Positions 36,291-45,262 of a stretch of 64,000 nt of DNA are shown here, piece by piece (position 1 is the first letter of the stretch; each line of letters begins with the position of its first letter). The stretch comes from Heyndrickxia ginsengihumi. GTDB taxonomy: Bacteria; Bacillota; Bacilli; Bacillales; Bacillaceae_C. The stretch lies in NCBI RefSeq assembly GCF_011008565.1, contig NZ_JAAIWK010000012.1, positions 30,353 through 94,352 on the forward strand. The letters are read 5' to 3'. Made by a program: the position numbers and the translations under genes. Below the pieces are notes generated by a model that saw only the letters and a program-made list of their open reading frames with translations, was not told the origin of the DNA and ran no database searches.

Positions 36291-37516
36291 ATAGGTTCTC
36301 CTCTGAATCTTTCTGTTTTATCCCACTTAATCGTCTTTTTCCTATAGCGGCTCCATAAATAAGCACATGCACTTTTCATTAAGAGCAGTAAAAATAGTTG
36401 GGCATAGGTAAAATACATAATAGTAGCAACGAAAACATTCATAGGTGTCACTGTAAGTTCAAGAACTAAGCTACTAATAATTTGTACTGTATAGATAATA
36501 TAGCTCATAAACCAAAATAAAAGTAATGGTGATTGGAATTCCGGTAATTTATACCCGAATATTCCTAATATAAACCAAATGTCAGAAAAGAGTAATAATA
36601 GTACGAAAAGAAAATAGGTAAGTACGTGTTGTATGCTATGAACGAGAGTCTTACCTTTCCAATAAGAAAGGTCATGGAATGCCTTTTCTAGTAAATAAAG
36701 ATTTCCGATAAGCCAGCGTGTTCTTTGCCGGATAAAGATGTTCATTTTTTCGGGTTCTTGTTCCCATGTACGTGATTGAGGAACAACAGGGAGCTTTTTG
36801 TTTATTGCTGTGATACGTATAGTTAACTCGGCATCTTCAGCCAAAGCAAAAGGATCATATCCTCCAAGTTTTTCAATCACTTCCCGTTTTAGCAACATAT
36901 TTGTTCCTGCTAATGAGCCTGTTTTGAATGCTTTCCATCTTCCGCTTTGCATCAATAACTGAAAAACTTGGAACTCGATGGCGATCATACGTGTAAGCAA
37001 ATTTCGATTTGCATTTATCGTCTTTACGTATCCTACTGCCCCAGCTGCATTTACTGTCGTTTCTGCAGCATGGACCAGCTCTACTACAGCATTTTTTTCA
37101 GGTTGATTATCGGCATCAAATACTAAAAAATAATCAGATGTTGTAATCGATAAACCGTAATTTAAGACACGAGATTTTCCTTTAGGTTGACCTGGTGGAA
37201 CTTTAATATAATGAATTCTAGTAAAAACATCACTGAAATGTTTAATAATCGATGCTGTATCATCTGTTGAGGCGTCATCCAAGACGTATACATCTAATTT
37301 TCCAGGATATTCTAGTTTTATCATCGCTTCTAACGTATTTTTGATGACAATTCCTTCATTATGTGCTGGAATGAGGATCGCTACAGATGGATATTTCTCT
37401 AGTATTGTAATACGGCGTTTTTTTAAACGGTGTAACACTCCTGCAACTGTTAAGATAGAATAATAAATTAATAAAAACCAAAAGAAAAACATGATTACTA
37501 CTAATATGAGTTTCAT
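36287..37516 (-). CDS. ydaM: Membrane glycosyltransferase family 2, YdaM-like polysaccharide synthase
   Basis: Processive-type GT2 synthase. N-terminal membrane helix (about residues 3-25), cytoplasmic catalytic domain with IPAHNEG (about 50-56), DDASTDDT (about 79-86), the DAD-like VFDADNQPE (about 133-141), LAEDAELT (about 228-235) and the QRTRW motif (about 268-272), then about four C-terminal membrane helices. These are the standard substrate-binding and catalytic motifs of cellulose/PNAG-type synthases. 409 residues. ATGA overlap with the preceding gene. The polymer is unknown. Confidence 0.85.
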   Translation of the reverse strand: MKLILVVIMFFFWFLLIYYSILTVAGVLHRLKKRRITILEKYPSVAILIPAHNEGIVIKNTLEAMIKLEYPGKLDVYVLDDASTDDTASIIKHFSDVFTRIHYIKVPPGQPKGKSRVLNYGLSITTSDYFLVFDADNQPEKNAVVELVHAAETTVNAAGAVGYVKTINANRNLLTRMIAIEFQVFQLLMQSGRWKAFKTGSLAGTNMLLKREVIEKLGGYDPFALAEDAELTIRITAINKKLPVVPQSRTWEQEPEKMNIFIRQRTRWLIGNLYLLEKAFHDLSYWKGKTLVHSIQHVLTYFLFVLLLLFSDIWFILGIFGYKLPEFQSPLLLFWFMSYIIYTVQIISSLVLELTVTPMNVFVATIMYFTYAQLFLLLLMKSACAYLWSRYRKKTIKWDKTERFRGEPM

Positions 37517-38301
37517 AGGGGATTTACCTCTTTTGCGTAATATGTTAAATCATTTAATGTTTGATTGATATTTTCTTCCACTTTTACGATTTGGTAGCTA
37601 ACTGGTATTTCGGCGACTTGCAACTGTTGATGTAAGCTTTTGAATAAACGATCTAATACGATGTAGCATCCTTCTTTCGTTGTATTTTGTAAGAAAATAA
37701 GTGGTTTTCCATCAATTAAAGTAACTAAATCAAAGTCAGCCCGTACAGTTTGCAGGATAATCTCTGTAATCACATGTAACATAGAAGCCTCGACATCATT
37801 ATTTGCATTGACATGATTGAACCATATTACATAGCAATCTTCATTTCTTCTTTTAACGCCTGTCAATATAATCGTTGCGCGATTTATAAATTCCGAATAA
37901 GACAGAAGGTGTGGGAGATGCTCAAATTTTTTTAATTGATTTATTTGTTTTTTAAATTCTACGTTTTGTTGAAATACTTTTCGTAAATAGGTAAAGAGTA
38001 ACCACAAAAGGATTAAGGTTACGGTGATCAGTAAATCTTGAATCATGAAAGTTACCTGCTCTGTTAGTAGCGAATGGTGAAAAAATGCGTAAAATAAAAA
38101 ACTGAATCCTATCGTGAGACTAATTATTAAAATAAATATGTAATTTTGAGCACTTGTAAACAAACTCATCGGTATAAATGCGAGCGCTAGTATAATTAAA
38201 TCCATGATAAAAAAGAAAGGCGTAGAAAAGTGAAGTAAGGCTACAATACTGCAAATTAGCGAAAATATAAGTATAGATAATGAGAGGAAGTAAGCTTTCA
38301 T
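37513..38301 (-). CDS. ydaK: YdaK-like membrane protein with degenerate GGDEF domain
   Basis: Four to five N-terminal membrane helices (about residues 1-125) followed by a divergent GGDEF-like domain (about 140-262) that lacks a GG(D/E)EF active-site signature. B. subtilis YdaK has this architecture and binds c-di-GMP as a receptor. Here the domain begins around FEHLPHLLSYSEFINRAT and no catalytic motif is visible, so it should not make c-di-GMP. 262 residues. AAGGAG lies 6 nt upstream of the ATG. First gene of the operon. Confidence 0.62.
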   Translation of the reverse strand: MKAYFLSLSILIFSLICSIVALLHFSTPFFFIMDLIILALAFIPMSLFTSAQNYIFILIISLTIGFSFLFYAFFHHSLLTEQVTFMIQDLLITVTLILLWLLFTYLRKVFQQNVEFKKQINQLKKFEHLPHLLSYSEFINRATIILTGVKRRNEDCYVIWFNHVNANNDVEASMLHVITEIILQTVRADFDLVTLIDGKPLIFLQNTTKEGCYIVLDRLFKSLHQQLQVAEIPVSYQIVKVEENINQTLNDLTYYAKEVNPL

Positions 38302-38340
38302 TGTTTTCTCCTTATATATTAGAAAGTTCTTATTTTTACA

Positions 38341-38468
38341 AACAAAAAACCACCTAAAAAATAGGTGGTTGCACTACTGGCTCCTTGTTATCTAAGTGCC
38401 CAAATACAGATAACAATTCATGGCTTATTTTTTTAAGCAATACTATTAACTTAAAAATATGCTATTCT
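38341..38468 (-). promoter_or_regulatory. Structured leader with attenuator-type terminator ahead of ydaK
   Basis: The predicted transcript folds a stem TTGTTATCT/AGATAACAA (complement of 38408-38416 and 38385-38393) with a 14-nt loop. A loop segment GCACT can pair with AGTGC (complement of 38371-38375), giving a possible pseudoknot. Immediately behind, AACCACCTA/TAGGTGGTT with a 5-nt loop and a T-tract forms an intrinsic terminator (38341-38370), about 40 nt before ydaK. No known riboswitch class was recognised; the GEMM core is absent. Confidence 0.6.
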
Positions 38469-38474
38469 TAAAAA

Positions 38475-38503
38475 ATTTTAACAGAGGCAAAAAATAGCGT
38501 CAA
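38475..38503 (-). promoter_or_regulatory. SigA-type promoter of the ydaK-like operon
   Basis: On the minus strand TTGACG (complement of 38498-38503) and TAAAAT (complement of 38475-38480) are separated by exactly 17 bp. Transcription would start near 38468. Confidence 0.65.
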
Positions 38504-38677
38504 ACATTTATTAAATGTAAATAATGGAAAGAACTTAATCTATTACTAAAATATAATTTCACATTATTTTTTTATGAAATGAGTCAATGAAAAAGAGTTG
38601 TTACATGAATAAAATAAAAGGAAAGTTAGATGATATGAAGGTGTCTAAATTTTACATAGTTGAAAAAACATGAATCA

Positions 38678-38706
38678 TTGTCGTTAACGAGATTTAGCGC
38701 TATACT
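38678..38706 (+). promoter_or_regulatory. SigA-type promoter of yqjE
   Basis: TTGTCG (38678-38683) and TATACT (38701-38706) with a 17-bp spacer, about 35 bp before the yqjE start. Confidence 0.6.
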
Positions 38707-38739
38707 GAAAGAGTTAATACATAGTTTGGAGGTTTTTCC

Positions 38740-39861
38740 ATGGTAAACGAAGAAAGATTAGTAAAAGAATTTTTTGAATTAGTTCAAATCGATTCTGAAA
38801 CTGGAAATGAAGCTGAAATCGCAAAAGTTTTAAAGAAAAAATTTGAAGATCTCGGTGTTGAAGTAGTTGAAGATGATACAAAGGAAAAAACTGGTCATGG
38901 TGCTGGTAACCTTATTTGTACATTAAAAGGAACTGTTGCTGAAGCTGATACAATTTACTTTACATCCCATATGGATACTGTTGTGCCTGGCAAAGGTATA
39001 AAACCTTCTATTAAAGACGGCTATATTGTTTCTGACGGTACTACGATTTTAGGTTCAGATGATAAAGCTGGACTAGCAACGATTTTTGAAACAATTCGTG
39101 TATTAAAAGAGGATAACATCGCACACGGTGATATTCAATTTATCATTACAGTTGGCGAAGAATCTGGCTTAGTAGGGGCGAAAGCATTAGACCCTTCCGT
39201 TATGAAAGCAAAATATGGTTTTGCTTTAGACAGTGATGGGGAAGTCGGAACAATTGTTGTGGCTGCACCTACACAAGCAAAAATTGCGACAACGATATTT
39301 GGAAAAACAGCGCATGCCGGAGTAGCTCCTGAAAAGGGTGTTTCTGCAATTACAATTGCTGCAAAAGCGATTTCCAAAATGCCGCTAGGTCGTATTGATA
39401 GTGAAACAACTGCAAATATCGGACGTTTTGAAGGTGGAAAAGCAACAAATATTGTTTGTGACCGCGTTGATATTTTAGCTGAAGCCCGCTCATTAGTACC
39501 AGAAAAAATGGAAGCTCAAGTGGCAAAAATGAAAGAAGCTTTTGAAACAACTGCAGAAGAAATGGGCGGAAAAGCTGAAGTAGATGTAAAAGTGATGTAC
39601 CCAGGATTCAAATTCCAAGATGGCGACCAAGTTGTTGAAGTTGCTAAACAAGCTGCTGCTAAAGTTGGCCGTCAAGGAAAACTTGAACAAAGCGGCGGGG
39701 GCAGTGATGCAAATGTCATTGCTGGCTTTAATATCCCGACAGTAAATCTTGGTGTCGGCTACGAAGAAATTCATACAACAAATGAACGTATTCCAGTAAA
39801 AGAACTTGTAAAACTCTCTGAAATGGTCGTCGCAATCGTTCAAATTGTGGCTGGCGAATAA
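38740..39861 (+). CDS. yqjE: M20-family metallopeptidase, PepT-like (YqjE)
   Basis: Predicted zinc di- or tripeptidase. Metal-binding motifs: SHMDTV with the first His-Asp (about residues 75-80), SDDKAG (about 107-112), GEESG (about 133-137), DSDG (about 154-157) and the C-terminal HTTNE (about 347-351). The dimerisation domain begins with KTAHAG. 373 residues. TTGGAGG lies upstream. Substrate unknown. Confidence 0.9.
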   Translation: MVNEERLVKEFFELVQIDSETGNEAEIAKVLKKKFEDLGVEVVEDDTKEKTGHGAGNLICTLKGTVAEADTIYFTSHMDTVVPGKGIKPSIKDGYIVSDGTTILGSDDKAGLATIFETIRVLKEDNIAHGDIQFIITVGEESGLVGAKALDPSVMKAKYGFALDSDGEVGTIVVAAPTQAKIATTIFGKTAHAGVAPEKGVSAITIAAKAISKMPLGRIDSETTANIGRFEGGKATNIVCDRVDILAEARSLVPEKMEAQVAKMKEAFETTAEEMGGKAEVDVKVMYPGFKFQDGDQVVEVAKQAAAKVGRQGKLEQSGGGSDANVIAGFNIPTVNLGVGYEEIHTTNERIPVKELVKLSEMVVAIVQIVAGE

Positions 39862-39892
39862 GCAATGAGACGTTTTATGTTTGTTGTAAGAA

Positions 39893-39914
39893 GGAGTAGA
39901 TCTTTTATTGGATC
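39893..39914 (+). terminator. Intrinsic terminator behind yqjE
   Basis: GAGTAGATC pairs with GATCTGCTC (one wobble) followed by TTTTT. Confidence 0.75.
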
Positions 39915-39953
39915 TGCTCTTTTTATCAATTAAGCGGAGAAAGGGGTTATTTT

Positions 39954-40445
39954 ATGAATATCCTTGAAAAGTATCTTGTATTTAAAGTAGGAGAAGAGGA
40001 ATATGGAATTTCCATTCAGTCCATTATTTCAATTGAAAAGATCGACAAAATTAGACGTATTCCCCAGTTGCCAAACTATGTTAAAGGAATTGTCAAAGTT
40101 CGGGACGAATTAATTCCTGTTATAGATTTACAAAGTATTATGTATCAATCACCATTGCAAGTAGATGATCAAGTACGTCTCATTGTGTTACAAACAGCTG
40201 CTTTATCGATTGGTTTGCTTGTAGAAGAAGCTTCAGACATCATCGAAATCCCTGAAGAAGCTATGAAACAAATTGGTCTGATTGCTTATCAAAAAACGCA
40301 ATATTTTTCTGCGATTGCAAATTTAGAAAATCGTTTAATTACAATCATTGATCCTGATATTTTAGTAAACTCGTTAGATGGAATTAAAGAGATTGTAGAG
40401 TACATGGATCAAGAAAAGCTAGAATCTGAATCAATTACATTGTAA
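39954..40445 (+). CDS. Orphan CheW-domain protein
   Basis: Single CheW domain, 163 residues, with KYLVFKVGEEEYGISIQSIISIEK at the start and the typical PNYVKGIVKVRDELIPVIDL (about residues 41-60) that couples CheA to receptors. No receptor, CheA or CheV gene is nearby, and the B. subtilis gene order I recall has no cheW here. It could be an additional coupling protein or act outside chemotaxis. GAGAAAGGGG lies upstream of the ATG. dinB follows after 28 nt, so the two may be cotranscribed. Confidence 0.85.
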   Translation: MNILEKYLVFKVGEEEYGISIQSIISIEKIDKIRRIPQLPNYVKGIVKVRDELIPVIDLQSIMYQSPLQVDDQVRLIVLQTAALSIGLLVEEASDIIEIPEEAMKQIGLIAYQKTQYFSAIANLENRLITIIDPDILVNSLDGIKEIVEYMDQEKLESESITL

Positions 40446-40473
40446 TAGTTGTCCATGAAATGGAGTGATGATC

Positions 40474-41691
40474 ATGAATGAGTATTATCCGAAAAATGGC
40501 CGTGTCATCCTTCATATTGATATGAATAGTTTTTTCGCCTCTGTTGAGATCGCCGATCATCCTGAACTTAAAGGAAAACCGATTGCCATTGCAGGGGATC
40601 CTAAAGAACGGAAGGGAGTCATTGTCACATGTAGCTATGAGGCTCGAGAATATGGAGTGAAAACGACAATGCCTGTGTGGGAGGCGAAAAAATTATGTCC
40701 ACATTTGCTGATTATTCAACCTCATCATGATAGATACCGGGAAGCTTCTAGAGATTTTTTTTCAATTCTTCACCAAATAACACCGCTTGTTGAACCTGTA
40801 TCAATTGATGAGGGATATGTTGATATAACAGAGGAACATCACCTCGGGAGCCCTGTCCAAATATCCAAATTCATTCAGCAACGTATTTTCTCTGAGCTAT
40901 CTTTGCCATGCAGCATTGGAATTGCTCCTAATAAATTTTTGGCAAAAATGGCGTCGGATATGAAAAAACCAATGGGAATTACAATCTTACGGAAACGCGA
41001 TGTTGCAAATAAATTATGGCCGCTCCCCATTTTAGACATGCATGGTATTGGTAAAAAAACAGCTGAAAAACTGCAAAGTATTCATATTTTTACGATACGA
41101 GATTTAGCACATGCGAATGATATTCAGTTAAAACAGCTTTTAGGGATAAGAGGTATTCAATTAAAGGAAAGGGCCAATGGAATTGATGCACGTCCTGTTG
41201 ATCCTGAGTCGATCAACATAACGAAAAGTATTGGCCGTTCCAGAACTTTCCCTGAAGATATAATAGAAGATCATGTGATTGATGTCGTGCTACAAAATCT
41301 TGCAAAAGAAACATCATTAAGATTAAAACGGAAAGGATACTTAACGGCCAATATTATGATTACAATTCGTTATCATAATAGAAAAACGATTACGCGAAGC
41401 CGAAAGCTACATCGGCCGATACAAGAAACAGAAGAACTTTTTTATGAAGCAAGATCATTGTTTATTCAACATTGGAATGGGAATCCTGTGCGACTTTTAG
41501 GGGTGACTGGTTCAGATTTAGTGGAAGAACAACAAGCTAATGAGCAGCTAGATTTATTTACTTATGAAGAAATTGCCAAAAAAGAGCCTTTATATAAAAC
41601 AATCTCTCAGCTGCGTGATAAATTTGGAGAAAATGTTATTCAAACAGGGCGTGCTATTAAACAAACTTCTGCAAAAAATAAAAAGAAGTAG
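40474..41691 (+). CDS. dinB: DNA polymerase IV (Y family)
   Basis: Translesion polymerase without proofreading. Palm with the metal-binding Asp in HIDMNSFFASVE (about residues 14-25) and the SIDEGYVD motif (about 112-119; the usual second acid pair DE), thumb helix-hairpin-helix (HGIGKKTAEKL, about 190-200), and little finger. The C-terminus ends in a QLDLFTYEE stretch, a plausible beta-clamp-binding motif (QLDLF). The ATG at 40474 lies 8 nt from GGAG. 405 residues; the gene matches yqjH of B. subtilis. Confidence 0.95.
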   Translation: MNEYYPKNGRVILHIDMNSFFASVEIADHPELKGKPIAIAGDPKERKGVIVTCSYEAREYGVKTTMPVWEAKKLCPHLLIIQPHHDRYREASRDFFSILHQITPLVEPVSIDEGYVDITEEHHLGSPVQISKFIQQRIFSELSLPCSIGIAPNKFLAKMASDMKKPMGITILRKRDVANKLWPLPILDMHGIGKKTAEKLQSIHIFTIRDLAHANDIQLKQLLGIRGIQLKERANGIDARPVDPESINITKSIGRSRTFPEDIIEDHVIDVVLQNLAKETSLRLKRKGYLTANIMITIRYHNRKTITRSRKLHRPIQETEELFYEARSLFIQHWNGNPVRLLGVTGSDLVEEQQANEQLDLFTYEEIAKKEPLYKTISQLRDKFGENVIQTGRAIKQTSAKNKKK

Positions 41692-41693
41692 GG

Positions 41694-42152
41694 TTACTTT
41701 TTCGTAAATGGGAATAAAAACGGAAATCGCTTCTTTTTCTTTTCTTTTTTTTGCGGTAGTTTGTTCGGTGTTTCATTTGAGGCAAGATAAATATTTTCTT
41801 GATCGATGGCGTAATCGTATGCGAGGACAAAACCGATATCTGTTTTCGTATCTTTTCTTTCTACAATGGAGAAAGGAATATTGTATGTTTCTGCCGCTTG
41901 AATATATTTAGATAGAAAGTCATAATCAATCGTACCGTTAAGTAATATTTTCGCCTTTGGATGTTCTCTTAAGCAATCAATGACTTCAGAGCGAATATGT
42001 TTTTCTCTCACTTGTTTTACCGTTAAAGCAAGAACAATTCTTTCACGCAAAGTGCCTAAAAATTTACGGCGCTCCTCTGGCAAAAGCTCTTTTTCACCAT
42101 AAATCCCTTGTTGTAAATAATCATCAAGCTCTTTTTTTCCTGTCAAGATCAT
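41694..42152 (-). CDS. yueI: YueI-family protein (DUF1694)
   Basis: Conserved small Firmicute protein of unknown function, 152 residues, with the family core RRKFLGTLRERIVLALT (about residues 28-44) and an L7Ae-like alpha/beta fold prediction (KAKILLNGTIDY). The C-terminus is a very basic tail (KKEKKKKRFPF) followed by aromatic residues. It is convergent with dinB with only 2 nt between the stops. Confidence 0.8.
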   Translation of the reverse strand: MILTGKKELDDYLQQGIYGEKELLPEERRKFLGTLRERIVLALTVKQVREKHIRSEVIDCLREHPKAKILLNGTIDYDFLSKYIQAAETYNIPFSIVERKDTKTDIGFVLAYDYAIDQENIYLASNETPNKLPQKKEKKKKRFPFLFPFTKK

Positions 42153-42171
42153 GACACCTCACAGTTTTTTA

Positions 42172-42214
42172 ATAAAAATGGAATACGCTTTGGAGTAGCG
42201 TATTCCATTTTTAT
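42172..42214 (-). terminator. Intrinsic terminator of zwf
   Basis: A perfect 17-bp stem with a 7-nt loop and T-rich flanks on both strands lies 12 nt behind zwf. Confidence 0.88.
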
Positions 42215-42225
42215 CATATCTAATA

Positions 42226-43725
42226 TTAACAAACATCAACTTCAAGATTTTCAACTGGCCACCAGAAAAATCCATCTTTTTCTAGTAGCTCATCAGCTGC
42301 TTTAGGTCCCATCGTTCCTGCTTCATAGTTAGGGAATTCCATTTTCTTTTCTTCCCATACATTTGAAATTTTATCAACGAAATTCCAAGATAATGCAACT
42401 TCATCCCAGTGAGTAAAGTTAGTTGCATCACCATGCAAGCAGTCATAAATTAATTTTTCGTAAGCTTCCGGAGTATTAATTCCCTCCATGCTGCTGCTAG
42501 CAAAACTTAATTGAACAGGAGTTGTTTCCATATTTTGACCAGCTTTTTTTGCATTTAAATGAAGCGTAATCCCTTCTTCAGGTTGAATATGGATAACGAG
42601 CAAGTTTGGATTTAATTGCTGGTCTTTATTGTAATAAAGATTCATTGGAATATCTTTAAATTGTACGACAATTTTTGTTGATTTCGTAGCCATTCTTTTA
42701 CCTGTGCGAATATAGAAAGGAACTCCTGCCCATCTAAAGTTATCAAACATTAGTTTACCAGCGACATATGTTTCAGTATTTGATTGCGGATCTACATTCA
42801 CCTCATCGCGATAGCCAACCACTTTTTCTCCTTGAATATTGCCTGCACCGTATTGACCACGGACAAAATATTTTTGTACATCTTCACCTTCAATTGCTCT
42901 TAAAGAGCGAAGGGCCCGCACTTTTTCGCTGCGGATTTCATTAGTTGTTAAATTAATCGGTGGTTCCATTGCTAATAAAGCAACCATCTGGAGCATGTGG
43001 TTTTGCACCATATCGCGCAATGCACCACTGTTTTCATAATAACGTGCACGTTCTTCTACACCAAGCATTTCACTTGAAGTAATTTGGATATTAGAGATAT
43101 AACGGTTATTCCATAATGGCTCGAAAATAGCATTAGCAAAACGAATGACCTCGATATTTTGTACCATCGCTTTTCCTAAATAATGATCAATACGATAAAT
43201 TTCACTTTCTGAGAAAGATTTACGAATTTGTTTATTTAAAGCTTTAGCAGATTCTAAATCATGACCAAATGGTTTCTCAATCACTAGACGTTTAAAACCA
43301 TTTGTATTTGTAAGGCCGTCATCTTTCAAATGATCTGAAATTGTTCCAAAATATTCTGGAGCCATCGCTAAATAAAATATGCGATTTCCTTCTAATTGAT
43401 ACTGTTGATCAAGATCATCTGCTAATTTTTTTAGTTGTATGTATGACTCTGAATCAGTAACATCATGCGCTTGATAATAAAAATGAGAGATGAATTCATC
43501 AATCTTTTCAGCTGTTTTTCTTGCTGTTAAGACTGAGTCTTTAACGTGATCACGAAATACTTCATGGCTCCAATCTCGTCTAGCAGTACCGATGATTGCA
43601 AAGTTTTCAGAAAGTTTTCCTTTCCGATACAAATTGTATAAGGATGGAAACAGTTTACGTTTCGCTAAATCACCTGTAGCGCCAAATAACATAATTAATG
43701 ATTTAGGAGTTTCAATTGCTTGCAT
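42226..43725 (-). CDS. zwf: Glucose-6-phosphate 1-dehydrogenase
   Basis: First enzyme of the oxidative pentose phosphate pathway, NADP-dependent. N-terminal Rossmann motif GATGDLAKRKLFPSLY (about residues 14-29) and the active-site RIDHYLGK (about 178-185). 499 residues. GAGGT precedes the ATG. In B. subtilis a 6-phosphogluconate dehydrogenase gene sits between dinB and zwf (recalled); it is not here. Confidence 0.97.
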   Translation of the reverse strand: MQAIETPKSLIMLFGATGDLAKRKLFPSLYNLYRKGKLSENFAIIGTARRDWSHEVFRDHVKDSVLTARKTAEKIDEFISHFYYQAHDVTDSESYIQLKKLADDLDQQYQLEGNRIFYLAMAPEYFGTISDHLKDDGLTNTNGFKRLVIEKPFGHDLESAKALNKQIRKSFSESEIYRIDHYLGKAMVQNIEVIRFANAIFEPLWNNRYISNIQITSSEMLGVEERARYYENSGALRDMVQNHMLQMVALLAMEPPINLTTNEIRSEKVRALRSLRAIEGEDVQKYFVRGQYGAGNIQGEKVVGYRDEVNVDPQSNTETYVAGKLMFDNFRWAGVPFYIRTGKRMATKSTKIVVQFKDIPMNLYYNKDQQLNPNLLVIHIQPEEGITLHLNAKKAGQNMETTPVQLSFASSSMEGINTPEAYEKLIYDCLHGDATNFTHWDEVALSWNFVDKISNVWEEKKMEFPNYEAGTMGPKAADELLEKDGFFWWPVENLEVDVC

Positions 43726-44344
43726 GTGTTTTACCTCACTTTGTTTTTAAAAATTTTTATTAGTGAACCTTCTCTTAACATGTTTTTTCATCAAATATTG
43801 TTTAGGAAAATGAGCGCCTTAAGCAATTTTTATATAGGCTGTTTTTTTATCAAAGGAGTAGTCGATTTCTACTTTAGGATGTTTACTTTCCGTACGCGGG
43901 TGCTGAGCCCTGCAGGAGTCCCGCACTTTGCGCTCGAATCAGCCTTTAAAAACAACAATTTTTTAGAAAAGACTCTTTATATAACATGGCAATGGCAGAA
44001 ATACATGATTATTATATAAAATTATTGCGTTTGTCATACAATCTTTAAGAAATATGCGCATGTTAAAAAGTATACATGTTATTATACAGTTATAGTGTAG
44101 CTTATTTTATTTAAATTATCTTAAAGCGAACAACATTAATGATCAATATGAATGAAAAAACAAATAAAGATAAGAAAGATTGAGATTGTGCACCTTTTCT
44201 CAAGAAACATTTTCACTTTATTCTAGTCTTTCAGACGAAAATACGCAAATGATATGCAAAAGATTCCTTTTAAAAAAAATTATGATAAGATAGTTTACAA
44301 CATTATAATCGGAAAAAAATCAAGTTTGAATAGGGGGAAGATGT
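43726..44344. other. Divergent intergenic region zwf-rnz with a degraded repeat copy
   Basis: About 620 bp, very AT-rich outside 43880-43950. That part carries CTTTCCGTACGCGGGTGCT ... CTGCAGGAGTCCCGCACTT, the same type of core as the repeat at 34808-35017 but without clear terminal inverted repeats. A 99-codon frame (43720-44019) crosses it and is not considered coding. Confidence 0.5.
43880..43952. repeat. Degenerate copy of the Bacillus CCGCGGGC/CAGGAGTC repeat
   Basis: The GC-rich core CTTTCCGTACGCGGG followed by GCAGGAGTCCCGCACTT stands out from its AT-rich surroundings and recalls the core of the element at 34808-35017. Terminal repeats are not recognisable, so it is probably an old remnant. 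Confidence 0.5.
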
Positions 44345-45262
44345 TTGGAACTTTTATTTTTAGGAACGGGCGCGGGAGTACCTGCCAAATCCCGCAATGT
44401 TACATCTATTGCGTTGAAACTGTTGGAAGAAAGAAACGCGATATGGCTCTTTGATTGCGGGGAAGCAACACAGCATCAAATTTTACATACATCCTTAAAG
44501 CCTCGAAAGATCGAAAAGATTTTTATTACTCATTTACACGGTGATCATATATTTGGATTACCAGGTTTTCTCGGGAGCCGTTCTTTCCAAGGGGGAATTT
44601 CTACATTAGATATATATGGCCCACCAGGAATTAAAGCTTTTGTGGAAACTGCACTAAGTGTGAGTGAAACCCATTTACAATATGCACTGAATATCCATGA
44701 AATTCATCAAGGAATAGTTTTCGAAGATGAACAATTTACGGTCGAAGCCCAGCTGCTTGAGCATGCGATTCCAAGCTTCGGTTACCGAATTATTGAAAAG
44801 GATAAGCAAGGAACGTTAGATGCCGAAAAATTAAAATGCGATGGAATTCAGCCAGGTCCGATTTATAGTCGAATTAAAAACGGGGAAACCATTGTATTAG
44901 ATGACGGCAGAGTGATTCATGGGTATGAATATCTTGGACCTGCCAAAAAAGGGAAGATTGTTACGATCTTAGGAGATACAAGACATTGTGAAGCAGCACT
45001 AGAGCTTGCAAAGGATGCTAATATCGTCGTTCATGAGGCAACTTTTAACGAAGAAAGCGAGCAAATGGCTTTTAATTATTTCCATTCGACAACTGCTCAA
45101 GCTGCAAACACGGCAAAACAAGCTAATGCAAAATGTTTATGTTTGACACATATTAGCTCCAGATACGGAAAAGAAGAGTGGAAGAAGCTTGAAGAGGAAG
45201 CAAAACAAATATTTGCCCAAACTATTTTAGTGCATGATTTTATGGAAGTAGATATTCATTAA
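44345..45262 (+). CDS. rnz: Ribonuclease Z
   Basis: Removes 3' trailers from tRNA precursors. Metallo-beta-lactamase fold with the zinc motif [13 protein letters not shown] (about residues 62-74) and the further metal ligands in LGDTRHC (Asp about 212) and LTHISSRY (His about 270); exosite arm around residues 140-190. The TTG at 44345 follows AGGGGGAAG and gives the family start [14 protein letters not shown]; the ATG at 44341 is in another frame. 305 residues. Confidence 0.96.
   Translation: MELLFLGTGAGVPAKSRNVTSIALKLLEERNAIWLFDCGEATQHQILHTSLKPRKIEKIFITHLHGDHIFGLPGFLGSRSFQGGISTLDIYGPPGIKAFVETALSVSETHLQYALNIHEIHQGIVFEDEQFTVEAQLLEHAIPSFGYRIIEKDKQGTLDAEKLKCDGIQPGPIYSRIKNGETIVLDDGRVIHGYEYLGPAKKGKIVTILGDTRHCEAALELAKDANIVVHEATFNEESEQMAFNYFHSTTAQAANTAKQANAKCLCLTHISSRYGKEEWKKLEEEAKQIFAQTILVHDFMEVDIH

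Larger units (their letters stand above)
38302..38739. other. Divergent control region between the ydaK-like operon and yqjE
   Basis: About 440 bp. On the minus strand it carries a SigA-type promoter, a roughly 165-nt leader with two stem-loops and an intrinsic terminator before ydaK; on the plus strand a promoter for yqjE. An AAAGAAC (38528-38534, i.e. GTTCTTT on the minus strand) upstream of the ydaK promoter matches the SinR half-site. No gene is seen. Confidence 0.6.

Noticed and set aside
38341..38468. c-di-GMP riboswitch in the ydaK leader
   Set aside because: Checked because of the neighbouring GGDEF-like gene; the GCAAACC and CGCAAAG core segments are absent, so it is described only as an unknown structured leader.
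43720..44019. 99-codon plus-strand frame upstream of zwf
   Set aside because: It crosses a degraded repeat core, has no ribosome-binding site and no family resemblance.
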